A stretch of DNA of 35,902 nt from Reticulitermes lucifugus. Taxonomy: Eukaryota; Arthropoda; Insecta; Blattodea; Rhinotermitidae. Under the pieces are notes generated by a model that made no database searches, had not been told where the DNA came from, and saw only the letters and a program-made list of their open reading frames with translations. The first letter of the stretch is position 1, and every line of letters begins with the position of its first letter. Location of the stretch: NCBI GenBank assembly GCA_026260175.1, contig JAKCWW010003077.1:15004-50905 (forward strand), given 5' to 3'. Positions 10,900 through 22,149 of this stretch are shown here, piece after piece. The position numbers and the translations under genes are program-made.

Positions 10900-11500
10900 A
10901 TTGGCCTAATTAATTTTAAAAAAGAAGCTGAGGCAATATATTTATTGTCGCTACATAAATGGAACAAGGAGATGAAATTCGTACTTTTTTTTTCATGCTT
11001 GGTAACGTTCCTAATGTGGCATTGTAACTGTTTGTAGACCTGCCCTTACCTGCAACTTCCATCGGAGACAAAGATATTGCTGTTGCATAATGTGTGGAGT
11101 TGCTCTCATATAACACACTATAGCTGAAATAATGACTTTAATCTATGTTCATTTATTTTTTTATGAATGCTCTGTGTCCATGGAACAAACCTTGTAAACT
11201 TCGCATGACTCGGGCTATCATTTTCAAGCACGATCGCAGCTATCCTGTGATATGTGTGCGAATTTGCTCTCACATTGTGGATTAATTTTGTAAAGACCGT
11301 GCGGCATTTATGTTTTATTAAATTCCTATTTAATAGTTACTCACCTATTCAAGAAATTCGCAACTTTTATAAATCAGAGGTTTATAACTGTGTTCACAGA
11401 ATTCCGCTGTTAGATCCTGTCGTTATGTAGCATTATATAGTTTCATTCGAGTCCACAACTTCGCATTTCTTGAAGATTCATTGTATTATGATAGCTCCAT
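10900..11500. other. No feature seen
   Basis: Unremarkable sequence, inside the proposed long intron of gene B. Confidence 0.4.
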
Positions 11501-11504
11501 TTGT

Positions 11505-11620
11505 ACATTATCTCATCCCTTGAGAGCTTCCGATGAAAATCTTGCGTGCATTACTTATTTATTCCATGTCAGCAACATGTTCAGCCCGTCTATTTATATT
11601 AGGGCAACAGTGTTCGAGTA
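11505..11620 (-). pseudogene. Decayed retrotransposon ORF2 fragment
   Basis: The minus strand reads RRAEHVADME, stop, ISNARKIFIGSS, a decayed RWAGHVARMG...NAYKVLVGK segment. Confidence 0.4.
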
Positions 11621-12022
11621 AGAGTATGAATTATGAAGTCCTCATTGTACTATAATTTTCTCCGTATCTTCCTTCATTCCTCTTACGTCAGACTATCATG
11701 GCCAGCACTTCGTTGTCAGAACTCATTCTGAGCGCCATTTCACATAAACAGCAGTAACATTTTAGTTTCCTTGGCCTTCCAGATAATGCCGCAATAGTAC
11801 CTGCATTAGAACAGGACCACTCACAAATCCTGTCCATTTCCGTATTCAGCAGTCGCCGTATTGTTTACGCTATGTAGAGGGGAGATCCCGACAGTGTCAT
11901 AGAGTATGCCACAAACTGCCCCTGTTTATAATGCATTTTGAAAAGTCGTTACACAGCACGCGGCAAGATACAATATCCTGATATGGGGATGTCTGGTAAG
12001 GATATCTGGACGTAAAACTGAA

Positions 12023-12270
12023 ACAGTAACCGGAGGATGGGGACAAATAAATGCGAGGAGTTTCATGATTTTTACTGCTCACTGTATATGCATGTTATTG
12101 GAGTAATCAAATGAATGAAGATGAGGTGGGCAGGGCATGTAGTACAGGTAAAGGGAACAAATACATGCACGTTGTTTTCGGTAAATTTGAAGGGTAAGTG
12201 GGAGGATAATTTAGAAATTTGTGTTAAAGAAATAGGGTGTTAAATGTGGCCTGGATTCTTGTTTCTCAGG
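12023..12270 (+). pseudogene. Decayed retrotransposon ORF2 3' end
   Basis: The frames give VTGGWG, then (frame-shifted) CEEFHDFYCS, then VIGVIK-stop-MKMRWAGHVVQVKG, then WEDNLEICVKEIG. The order matches the ORF2 C-terminus, with the GRPRRR part deleted. Confidence 0.6.
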
Positions 12271-12302
12271 ATAAGGTCTACTGGGGTAACTTCAGTTTTT
12301 TT

Positions 12303-12710
12303 TTTGTGAAACTTGGTCTCCACATTAAGAAAGGAAAATAGGATGAGTGTGTTGGAGAATAGGGTGCTGAGGATGGTAAACGGAGGAAGTAACAGCATGC
12401 TAAAACAGCTTGCATGATGAGAGTCTTCGTAATTTTTACGTTTCGCTAAATACAGTTAGGGTGATCAGATCAAGGAGGATGAGATGGGCGGGGCATATGG
12501 CATGCTTGGGAGAGAAGAGAAATGCGTATATGGTTTTGGTGGGAAAACATGAAGAAAAGAAACAACTATGAAGACGTAGCTGTAGACTGGAAGATCTATT
12601 AAAACGAATTTTAAAAGAAGAGGGTGTGGACCGGATTCGTCTGGTTCAGGGTAGGGACCGGTAGCGGGCTCTAGTGAACTCGGTAGCGAACCTTCTGGTT
12701 CCGCAAGATG
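12303..12710 (+). pseudogene. Decayed retrotransposon ORF2 3' end
   Basis: The translation shows WSPH-LRKENRMSVLENRVLRMVNGG, then a degraded stretch, then RMRWAGHMACLGEKRNAYMV and GKHEEKKQL-stop-RRSCRLEDLLKRILKEEG, then QGRDR. It is the longest copy of this family here, with frameshifts and stops. It follows another copy directly in the same orientation. Confidence 0.65.
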
Positions 12711-12714
12711 CGGG

Positions 12715-14270
12715 TATATTCTTGACTGGCTGTCGAACTGTTAGGTTTTCAAGAGGACTTTCATGGAGTGAGTAAGGAGACTAGCGTTCTCGGAATACGG
12801 TAGAGGCTGTAACCATAGCAGTTGGGTCTGTTGGGACATGAAATACGGGCTGTCATGCTGCAGGCCATAGTGTTTGTTCAGTGAATGTCCTTGTCGGGTG
12901 GCGTACAATTAAGATATAAACACACTGCTTGCAGTTCTGACAGTGAAAGTGCGCAAATCGCGTAACCTACTTCCCTTTCGTTTGCTTCTACTTATTTATG
13001 AGCGTGTGAAGAAAGTAAGCTCACCTGTCAGCGCAAATCGTAACTCCAAGAGAGTGAGCGTAGCGGTGTCTCACTCGAATTCGGAAAACAACCGGTTCAA
13101 ATACATTTCGGAACACTGAAGTACTTGGTTGTTTTTTTCAGACCCTCCAAACGAATTCCGGGTTAGTTTCATAAATGGCCACAACCACTTCCTCCAGCAT
13201 ATCCCATGAAGAAGGTTGTCGCACGGTTATGTTCAGGAGGTAAGCTTAACCGGTTTGAATCTTGGGCGGTACAGCAGGTATCTTGCCCTAGGCATTCTTT
13301 TGGGCAATGCCTTGACCTGCTGCTTCTTTCCACAACTTTTTTATCCAGTCCCGTGTAATATGCTAATCTGTAATCAGGGATAAACATAAACGTGCTTCTT
13401 TTGTATGTAGTTGTCACAAAACGTTCACGTATCGTGGAAAACATTCTGAAGATGAAACTTATTTTAAAAAGGATTCGACGTGTGTTTCATCCTATCTGTG
13501 GCGTCGACAAGGTCCCCGCAACACTGTGGCGCGGGGGCCCCATTGGTCTGTGGGGGGGGGGCAAACGTGTGAATGCTGAAATGTGTTGTGGGTGTTTTCG
13601 GACTGGATTCCTTTCTTCTGACAGGTCAGTATTCTACATCCCTGTTATGAGATCTGGGAGTAACTTCAGTGATAACGTAGGGGGGCTCCCATTATCGAGT
13701 AACGGAGGGCCCGGACCAGTTATCTACGCTACTGCATCGTATCAAAATATGTTTCTCTTATCATGGTTTTTTTGGGCCCATTGGCCTGCCATGGTTCAGA
13801 ACACAGGTTGCTAAATGATTACGTCACTCAGCTCAATTCGTCATACTTTGTTGTGAAGTTAGCCTGGCACGAAACGTACCCAGGCGCTGATAACGTTCTA
13901 TCAACACTGACAAGACAGTCACGCTTTGCTGAGCTTAACGTGTTACGCAATGCTACACCACAGTCATTATCGCTAAAACGGTAGTTACGCGGTGCAAAGA
14001 CGACTGTTGGAAGTGTAGTAGGAATTTTCATGTCATAAGCATTCATTTCACGTTTCACTCAGCATAAAATATGGAAGCCATGTCTGTGGCTTTGATGTCC
14101 CAAACCACTTAACCATAACTCGGTGAAAGTTTACGTGAGAGGGCGCACTTATTGTTAGATCTGTCTCGCGAATTTCTGTTTATGTGGAGTCTGTTGAATA
14201 TGATTCTGAAGTGAGCCATTCCACTGCGGAAGTTATGTTAACAGTGAGCACAACACGGTTTATTACTACT
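12715..14270. other. No gene seen
   Basis: The 140-residue plus-strand ORF at 13392 has no recognisable domain and contains homopolymer G runs. It is probably chance or an unrecognised repeat. Confidence 0.4.
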
Positions 14271-14271
14271 C

Positions 14272-14307
<36 letters not shown>

Positions 14308-14308
14308 A
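14272..14308. repeat. TA/TG microsatellite
   Basis: An AT dinucleotide run passes into a GT run. Confidence 0.9.
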
Positions 14309-14314
14309 GTTAAT

Positions 14315-14347
14315 GACATTTCGGCCGTGTTACTGGGCCATCTTCAG
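14315..14347 (-). ncRNA. Hammerhead-like motif, degenerate
   Basis: On the minus strand: CTGAAGA, a GGCC/GGCC stem II around CAGTAACAC, then GAAATGTC. The core is good, but stem III is missing its C and stem I does not pair. It is flanked by a TA/TG microsatellite. Confidence 0.4.
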
Positions 14348-14789
14348 ATCTGGAACAATCTTCAAATGTAGCCTATGTGTAGAGGAAATCAGTGTTAAAT
14401 TTCAAGTAAAAGACTTCAAAATTGTGAAACATAAAATGTATACATGCAGGTTAAGTCTTTTACTAGGGAATGCGATCTAATTATTTTTACAGTAGATGGG
14501 TTTTATAATGTACCAAAAACTTGCCTTAAGTATTTAAATTACCTCGCAAAATTTCACGAATTATAAACATGTATAAAGTGGCTGTAATGTCGCTCCCATC
14601 TCACGACGTTGGTGTTATTGATGCCAGATGTAGACTAAAATGTATGTATAATTATTTAAAGTGTCAGTTTAATTGGATATTACTTCCAAAGATAACATTT
14701 TTTCACTAAGTGTTAATCATGGCATATCGTACAACATTCCATGAACTTCCGATGCTCATTTTGGGAGTTGTAGGTTGATAACTAAGTCA

Positions 14790-15120
14790 CTGTGGGACGA
14801 AGTAGATTTGAAGCAGCGGAGGAATTTAAATATTTTGTGTCCGTATTGACCAGCAACAGTAATGAATGCACATAAGTGCAAAGGCGAGTTGTGGCATCCA
14901 GCAGAGCCTATTTCTCGATATTAAATGTCGTAAAATTGAATCGTATTCTTATAAAACCATAATCAGAAGCATCCTGCACTGTGCAAGCGAAACTTGGAGG
15001 ATTTCCGAGAAAGTGGGAGTGGCCCATGGAGCCTTTGAACGAAAAATACATAGAAAAATATATATGCTAATACAGGAATTTCACAGTGGGTAATCCGCTA
15101 TAATAATTTATGTTTCATAG
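14790..15120 (+). pseudogene. Decayed retrotransposon ORF2 C-terminal region
   Basis: FEAAEEFKYFVSVLTSNSN, then RRVVASSRAYFSILN, then SYKTIIRSILHCASETW, then FERKIHRKIYMLIQEFHSG, then IRYNN follow the order F-x-x-V-x-x-FKYLG, YKT-LIRP-L-YG-ETW, FERKILRKI, RYNxEL of non-LTR elements. Frame changes and a stop separate the parts. Confidence 0.65.
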
Positions 15121-15124
15121 GGCC

Positions 15125-17240
15125 CCGTAGTAGTAGTATGATAGCGACACGGATGCATTCAATGCCGCAGAATATCAGAAGACTTAATAACGAATTAGAA
15201 TAGTGCAAAACGAAATAATTGTGTGCGCATAGTGCCAAATGTATTTAAGAATTTTGTGCGTTAAGCCTCGGGATATGTTTCTCTCGGGTAAAAGGGAAGG
15301 ATTGCCACATATTTTCTATAACAATTTTATGCTTCCGGAGCACAACTGACGACGGATTTCCTCAGCAGATGGCATATTCCATTGGCTTTAAATAAGTCGG
15401 AAATGACCCAACACGGACAGTGACGGGTAACCGGCTGCGTTTGCTGAAGGAAAAGTGCAAAACGGATGTGGAAACGTCCCCTTCCGACATGCACGTAGCC
15501 TGCTGTAGAGAAAAACGAAGAGTAGAGAGTCAGAAACGTGCATAAAACTCGTTACATCGATAATGCCATATGCATTTGTTGTTTTACATGCAGAATAAGT
15601 GAATGGATTTCACATGTAGCACATGTGGGGAAATCAGATGCATAAGCATCTTGGGGCCGAAAACGTCAAGAGAAGATGCCACTTTATTGAGACTTGTGCG
15701 TGGGTGGGAGGATATTACAAGACAGGCAATGTACGTATAACGTAACATTCAAGCGCGTTCGTGTAATCATTGTTGCAGTGGAAAAGCAATAAGTATTACA
15801 TATTCTGTGTAGTTTGTAGCCTTAGTTATCCAGCATGCAATGGTCATGCGCCATATTGTCATCTGTGGCCTGACCGGCTCTGCAGTGTTTTCCCACATTG
15901 TCTCATAAACGACACGATTTTCGAGAAAAAAAAAGTTATTGAACATAAAATGTGTTTTGATTTTCTCTACAAATTTTGTCTGAAACGTTTCTCATTCTGA
16001 GAAGAATTGAGCGAGATATGATCATAAATGTATATTGGTCATCATGTAACGTGCCCGTTATTTTTTATCAGATTTTAAAGAAACTTGAATTTTCTCGACA
16101 GCTTTTCGAAAAATACTCAGATATAAAATTTCCTGAAAATCAGTCCAGTGGGAGACGAGTTGTTCCTTTCGGACGGACGGACAGACATGACGAAGCTAAT
16201 AGTCGCTTTTCGCAATTTTGTGAAAGCGCCTAACAATGGATCTTGATCGACTGATTGGTTTATAGTGTTTTGTCAGCTAATGTTTGATGAATGGGGAATT
16301 AAGTCGAAAGAATCGCTTGTGGAATACTTTCAGAAACCAAAAATAGCTGCAAAATCGTCATAATAGTCGGTTGCCAGGTTGACAGTCGAACCGGCTACCT
16401 CGCAAATACATGCATTTTATGCGTGGTGTAAAGCGATATGTGACGACAGGGAGACGAATCGGTGGGGAGGGGACTAGGCCTACCAGACCGACGATTTGGT
16501 CCGTCAGTTTCTTGCGGACCCTAAACGTTGTTCACTAGCCTTGGTGTTCACTGAAAATATTTATTTATTCACCTTTGGGTTTTAAGTGTTGTAAAAGAGA
16601 AAGTCTTCATTAATAGAAGTAGTGGCTTGAGACTTGGGCCGCGAAAGTTTGAGTTAATGATGAATCGTGTAATTTGTAAAGATAATTAGGTGGCTAACAC
16701 AGCTGTGCGTTTTATTTCGATGAATTTAAATCTGGGGAGCTGAATAAGAAGTGCGCAATAGCAGCTTGGATTTCGGAAACCATCTAAGCTTTCTGTTTAC
16801 AAAATGGGAAATCAAGAAAATCTGTGTCTAGGTGGCCGATCCCAGGACCGTTAGCGGGCGTACTGACTTTTGGCCAGCAGCACGTCCAACAGTATATTAT
16901 AGAAACCCCTAGGGATTCACTGATATGTGTGTTCTTGTTTTATTTATAATCGGAAACATAACATGTTAGAAGCATAATGCATTGTTCATAACAATATATT
17001 AGTTATGAAATGGATGAGAATAAAGCAACTTCCACAAAAGGTTTCAGCAGTCAAAATTAATTTTGAATTCTTGGGGATACCAATAAGTCGCTTTGAAGAA
17101 ACTGGCCAGGTTTGACGTGGCTTGGATAAGGTTTTGGAAATTGTTTGTCTTTGATTCATTGACTGTTACGTGGTAAAAATTGGTCATGTGCTTCCAATCT
17201 TCGTTCTCCAGTATGGACGTCGACGTATCGTATGGACTCT
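15125..17240. other. No feature seen
   Basis: Short ORFs only; no domain or splice pattern recognised. Confidence 0.45.
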
Positions 17241-17242
17241 TG

Positions 17243-17284
17243 ACCCTTGAAGATGGGACCGATACGTCGTCCTGAAACGTCGGT
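17243..17284 (+). ncRNA. Hammerhead-like motif, degenerate
   Basis: TTGAAGA core (first C lost), stem II GGAC/GTCC with a long loop, GAAACGTC and a short ACC/GGT stem I. The downstream tail includes ACGACGCCGCG and ATATCCCAGAAGATC, as in the 1461 and 20727 copies. Confidence 0.35.
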
Positions 17285-17937
17285 AAACAATTACTACACG
17301 ACGCCGCGTAATATCCCAGAAGATCGCAGATCTCAACTATAATAGTGTTACCATTACTTTGTAACGACTGAATCCATTAATTTTATGTTTTACCCGTTTT
17401 GTTAGGAGAGAAATGGAATGCGTAGCCTGAAGCCGGTGTTGTTCTGTTCTAAATATCAAGTTCGTGTGAAGAAAATATGCACAAATATGCGGGCGTTTGG
17501 GAAGTAGTGGAACGTGATGCCGCATTAACAATATTCGAAACTATTTGGATGGCTTTCTTAGGGAGCTCGTTTCAGATTCTCTTTTGATTTCTCCCTTCCC
17601 GCGGCTTTTAGGGTTACCAGGTCGTCAAATTTGCTATTCTGTACAGCTTAAGTTCTGTCCCTTCTACGAAAGCAAGGCAGGCCTTTAATTTCTGGGGCGT
17701 TTACCGCCGAAATGCCTATGGCAACGTAAATTCTCATAATGTTGCGTCGTTGCCACTTGATTTAACGTCTTCGGTCATAATGTATGATGACCAGAGGCGA
17801 AGGTGATGAGGGTTAACCCCCCCCCCGTGAACTGTCTGGAGCGATGTGACAACATAGAGATTTCTTTGTGAAATTTATGTAGAAAAGCAAGGCTTTCTTG
17901 TTAAAAGATAAACATTTGTAATGTTATGCATTTACAT

Positions 17938-18150
17938 TTAATCCCCTTCTGAGCCAGAAGAATCGAGTCCACAGCATTTCAGCAAATTTCTTTAATATCC
18001 CTTCTGATATTATATTTTCATTGACATCTACATACGTATATCAAGCCTTTTCTCTTCGGACTTTCCAAGTAATATTTTATATGCATTTCTCGTCTATCCC
18101 ATGTGTGCTACATGTCCGGCCCATTTCATGCTGGATTTTGTTGCCTTAAT
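17938..18150 (-). pseudogene. Decayed retrotransposon ORF2 3' end
   Basis: The minus strand reads KMKWAGHVAHMG, stop, TRNAYKILLGKSEEKRL, then a degraded segment with ILLAQK-like remains (CTTCTGGCTCAGAAG). Confidence 0.6.
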
Positions 18151-18764
18151 AACATTTCACGATAAGTAAAGTTTATGGAAGTTCTGTATTTAACTTTTCG
18201 AGCCTCCTTTTACTCTTGGGTTTAGCTGTTCTCTTCGGCACTGGGTTCGCTCGTAGTACGTGGTCAGAATTTAATTTAATTTGTGCGTTGCGTAACCCAC
18301 TTAACTTGGAGCTTATTTATTACAGTTTTTTTCAATTTCAACTAAATGTTCCACCTAGATGACATTCCTGAACCAGCATTTAACTAAATTTATTCTCATG
18401 GAGGCCGAAACACGCCGATTAAGGCCTAACTCGTGACGGATGATGATGATGATGAATTAGCATGTAATACGTATGTGCGTACTGAAAACCAAGACAGACT
18501 ACGAATGAAATTAGTGCCGGAATTCAATTCACGTTTAACCTTTCAAAGCCCAGTGGTTACTATACGTAGCACCAGGTTTCGCATTCAAAAGCCCTACATT
18601 CTGCCCACGGAATGTATTTATGTGTTTCGATTGATTGCCGCAACAAAGATTATTTCCCTGCAGAGAATTAACCGATTGGTGTAAGTAGTGGAGACGGAGT
18701 GTATTTACTGCGCGGTACGACCTGGATGTTTGAATAAAATAGATTACGTCTCTTGCTTAAACGG

Positions 18765-18965
18765 CCGTGCCATGGCTGAGGCTGTTAGTCGTCGACGTCT
18801 CACTGCGAAGGCCCAAGTTCAGTCCCGGGTCAACCCGTGTGAGATTTGTAGTGGACAAGGTGGCACTGGGACAGGCTTTTCTCCCGAGTACTTCGGTTTT
18901 CCCCTATCAGTATTATTCCACAAACGCTCCATACTCATCTTCATCTACATGTTGCTTTTGACAGA
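18765..18965 (+). mobile_element. SINE-like repeat with 'gtgtgagatttgtagtggac' body
   Basis: A decayed B-box-like region (AGTTCAGTCCCGGGTC) is followed by GTGTGAGATTTGTAGTGGAC, a GGCACTGGGACAGG segment and a TTTTCCCCTATCAGTATTAT end. Related fragments lie at 1994-2215 and 28835-28985. The 170-residue ORF here is repeat-derived. Confidence 0.6.
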
Positions 18966-18969
18966 AGGA

Positions 18970-19449
18970 CAAATAGGCGAAGCCTGGGGACCTTCCAGAG
19001 ATCAGTGCTGTTTCGGAAATAGGGGACCACTGGATAGAAAGGTACATTCACTTTTTCAGTGTTCTACGGGTTATATTGTGCTCTGTATACTCTTTTTAGG
19101 AAGTCCATTCAATTCCGTATCATCTTCAAGTAGAGGTTATACTGATATCTACCTACCAAAACTGAATTTCGCTCCACAATTTCTAATGTGTAGTACCTAA
19201 ATATCAGTCTTTGTAATCAAACTTTTTTGAATAGTTGCGAACAGGCACACGGACCCAACCTGTCTTACATACATGCATGCATTCAATTCCTGAATCTTGC
19301 ACAAAAGTCGGATAGATACGTAGCTGTTGTTAATTGATTTTTAAAATCACACGCCAGGAATCAATCTCAAAGGATTTTTCATGAGTTTCCTCAGCCCCTC
19401 CAGACAGATTCTGGTGTAGTAATGCCTTAACCTTTTTAAGAAACGTTTT

Positions 19450-19492
<43 letters not shown>

Positions 19493-20100
19493 CGTACCTC
19501 ACACATAACACTGTGTTTCCTTTAGAAAGGCGAGTCGGTGAATTATGTATAGGGTAATAACCAAGAGCACCAGCAGCATTTTCTGCCAGCTGGTGCACAC
19601 TACCTAAATGTAAAGCCACGATTGCAGTGGTGGACAAGATGGTAACATAGTTGTCATTTAATTACATCCCTTAATTAATGCTTACACTAAAACTGTCAGA
19701 ACTGGACTTTGATTTTTGTGGACTTGTATTGTTTGGTTTAACAAATTATTAAATGCCAAGATCCCGAGGTGGTGCAAGTGCACCACCTGGCACCTCGCTG
19801 CCGGCGCCACTGGTAATGCTGGTATGATATTGTAACAATCATACAGAACGCATAAACACTATGTGGAGAAAAATGCAGAGCGTAGTGTTAAACGTCTCGG
19901 CATATATACTAACGGATAAGCTTTAAAGGGTTAATAGACCATGACCGTCGTGAGGTCATGGTCATGGTCTTCAGTGTCTTTTTCGATGCATTATTCATAG
20001 TTCATCTTACCATTCGACACTACATAACCTATGCAGCTGAGATAGCATAATTAAATTGTCTGTACACCCCAGTCTCTGTTTGCGCCTCGGAGTGAATTCA
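18970..20100. other. No gene seen; small hairpins
   Basis: AGGTGGTGC-AAGT-GCACCACCT (19767-19788), nested with CGAGGTG/CACCTCG, and a GACCATGACC/GGTCATGGTC hairpin near 19937-19963. No role can be assigned. Confidence 0.4.
19450..19487. repeat. TA microsatellite
   Basis: A TA run with one C interruption. Confidence 0.9.
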
Positions 20101-20111
20101 TTAATACTCAC

Positions 20112-20304
20112 TGAGTTCGGGTTGTAGTGTCCTGGCAACCATTTTCGCTTCCTCCTCGTCCACCCGATGTTCCACATGATTTCCCATCATTTGTTGGAAC
20201 TCCAGCATCGTCTTCGGTACAGCTGCCGTCGCCAAAGCAAAGATGCAGTTTGTGAACAGGACTAGAACTAACACAACACTAGAAGCGGCGTTGGAACGAA
20301 CCAT
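20112..20304 (-). CDS. Candidate signal-peptide exon of a second secreted protein gene (gene B exon 1)
   Basis: This 64-codon minus-strand exon plus one base starts at the ATG at 20304. Residues 1-27 look like a signal peptide: MVRSNAASS, then the hydrophobic run VVLVLVLFTNCIFALA, with cleavage near ALA or TAA. The remainder is polar and acidic (VDEEEAKMVA), like a propeptide, without cysteines. At the end, CTCA|GTGAGTATT is a good donor (GT at 20111-20110) leaving phase 1; reading through meets a stop after two more codons (Glu, Tyr). The phase fits the cysteine-rich exon at 7201, giving a split Ser codon and a 12.9-kb intron. That joining is inferred, and an unseen intermediate exon is possible. 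Alternatively it is exon 1 of an unrelated secreted protein, or a 67-residue single-exon peptide. Confidence 0.5.
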
Positions 20305-20726
20305 TGACCATTCCAGTCCGTGGCCAGCCGGGGCAGACTACAGAAAACAACGACTCCTCCGGTGGCTCATCGTAGGTATGACTACAATGTGATTGTCTCA
20401 AGGTGGAGACTAAGCTATCCCACCCACCCAGTAGGGCGAGCAATTCCATTGTCCACCGTTCATACATACCCTTCCTCCTGCTGGGCACCTCGTCGCTACG
20501 TCACGGCAGTATCCCCACTACTAGCAGCCGACAGTTAGTGTTCTGTCAGCTACGCTATGCTATCTACTTGTGAATAATTACTGAGATTAGGCCTTTCTAC
20601 CTTCTTCAACGTCATCGTTCTTGCTGTTGAATGAAAGCTGATTCAGATTGAGATATGAGGCCATGTGGATTGCGTTTTGGAGGAGCTTGCTGCCTCTAAA
20701 TTTAGGTTAATACCACTTGGACTATC

Positions 20727-20761
20727 TTGAAGATTGAGGCAGAAAACTCCTCCGAAACGTC
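20727..20761 (+). ncRNA. Hammerhead-like motif, degenerate
   Basis: TTGAAGA core, GAGGC-agaaaa-CTCCTCC weak stem II, then GAAACGTC. It is the same subfamily as 1461, with the shared tail (CACGGCGTCATATGCCAGAA then ACTTGAATCTTCATC) to about 20816. Confidence 0.35.
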
Positions 20762-20859
20762 TGTGACTATTTACAAAATACACGGCGTCATATGCCAGAA
20801 AACTTGAATCTTCATCCGCACCGCTTTGAGAACTAAAGTTGTCGCAAAGCTGATGCAGC

Positions 20860-20960
20860 TGATATCTGGCCTGAGCGAGTCGCGGCTGGCAGCGCTGTTT
20901 CNNNNNNNNNNNNNNNNNNNNNNNNNNNNNNGGGGGGGGAGGATCAGAGTTCGATTCCCG
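20860..20960 (+). mobile_element. Possible tRNA-like sequence interrupted by the gap
   Basis: GGCCTGAGCGAGTCGCGGCTGG may be a diverged A box, and GAGTTCGATTCCCGGAGG after the gap carries a B box. With 30 unknown bases between them, tRNA gene or SINE cannot be decided. Confidence 0.3.
20902..20931. other. Assembly gap, 30 N
   Basis: Thirty undetermined bases, followed by an eight-base G run. The homopolymer may have caused the gap, and the true length is unknown. Confidence 0.99.
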
Positions 20961-21305
20961 GAGGCTAAATATCGGGACTAGCGCTTTTAGTGACTTTTTT
21001 CTGTCTCAGGACACTTTCTTAAACAAGCCTTCCAGTTCTTCGCAATTTTGTCATTCATATTCATCTTCCCCGTCAGTATTACAAAACCAGGGTAGGTGAA
21101 ATAGCGTCACTGAATATTCCAAGAATCCGTTAGTTTAGTTAATAAACGTTTGTGTAGACAACATATAACCAAACCAGCTCCAGGCGCAGAGAGTTATTGT
21201 TACCATTAAAATGCTGACTTTTATTATTTCCGTCGTATTAATGCCCATTTGGTGCAAAATTTTTGTCACTGTTTAAAACGTTCAGGCTTACGATTATTAT
21301 AGAGT

Positions 21306-21361
21306 AGGGGTGTCCACCATGCGGCCCGTCAGGATGTTATATGACCCACGGCCGCATTTGT

Positions 21362-21364
<3 letters not shown>
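21306..21364. mobile_element. hAT-like terminal fragment
   Basis: TAGGGGTGTCCACCATGCGG then CCCG and a GACCCACGGCCGC segment resemble a hAT end related to, but distinct from, the 33491 element. A TA microsatellite follows and no right terminus was seen. Confidence 0.35.

Positions 21365-21399
<35 letters not shown>
21365..21399. repeat. TA microsatellite
   Basis: An uninterrupted AT run. Confidence 0.9.
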
Positions 21400-21400
<1 letters not shown>

Positions 21401-21885
21401 TATGAAATTACACAGTAATTTAGGCGGTTAGGTATAACATTCATTGTGATTTTTACACGTGCGACCCGCAAACCGGCCCACTGGAACGGTTATGGCTCTT
21501 CAGAAAAGATTGGATGCCCCTGTTACGGAGTTTTTTACATCACTTGCATAAATTGCACAAAATGGACATATAGGTGGGGAAGTCGTGTTTGTCGGTCAGT
21601 CATCTTTGAAAATACTGTACGATTTGTGATGTTAGAGTTCTAAGTAAAACGAGCTGAATACTGGTCTTTATCAGACGGTGCCGCCTCCTTTAAAAATCAG
21701 ACTTTATCGATATGCTAATCTGGCCCATCGTATAAAAGTCGCCAGTACTTATCTTTGAAGTTAGATCGTAAGACCTATAATTTTAATTTAAAAATTGCAT
21801 GAATGGCATATTTGACGGGAAACAAAGAAAAGCAATGCATGCATTTATGGGGTATGGTACCACATATTTGTAACAATACATCGTA

Positions 21886-22115
21886 GTCGTTGTAGTGGCT
21901 AGGCTACGGGCTGGACGTCCGAGGAATTGTGGTTCGAGTCCCCAGAGGACCACGGGATTGATCTCGTCTATAAAGCATCCACACCGGCTGTGGACCCCCC
22001 CCCCACCTTATTCAGTGGATACCAGTGGCGTTGTACCTGGCGGTAAAGCGGCTGGGGCTTGAAGCTGACCACTCCCCTCTATCTAGTGCCAACATTAAGA
22101 ATGAGTTATCAAAAC
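21886..22115 (+). mobile_element. tRNA-derived SINE, 3'-truncated
   Basis: The head has TAGTGGCTAGGCTACGG and the B box GGTTCGAGTCC (about 21931-21941). The body has GGATACCAG, CGGTAAAGCGG and CCCCTCTATCTAGTGCC. It ends before the tail. Confidence 0.65.
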
Positions 22116-22149
22116 CGAAGCCCTCGAAGATAGACGGTTGGAGGCGTGT

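Noticed and set aside
13392..13814. 140-residue plus-strand ORF as a gene
   Set aside because: It holds long G homopolymers, has no signal peptide cleavage context or domain, and no supporting splice sites.
15648..15675. Additional hammerhead-like motif (GGGGCCGAAAACGTCAAG)
   Set aside because: An extra A disrupts GAAAC, and no core or stem partner lies upstream.
18394..18426. Additional hammerhead-like motif (GGAGGCCGAAACACGCCG)
   Set aside because: Only the GGCCGAAAC part is present; there is no 5' core and no stem II partner.
18688..19200. 170-residue plus-strand ORF
   Set aside because: Its middle is the SINE-like repeat, and the rest has no recognised domain.
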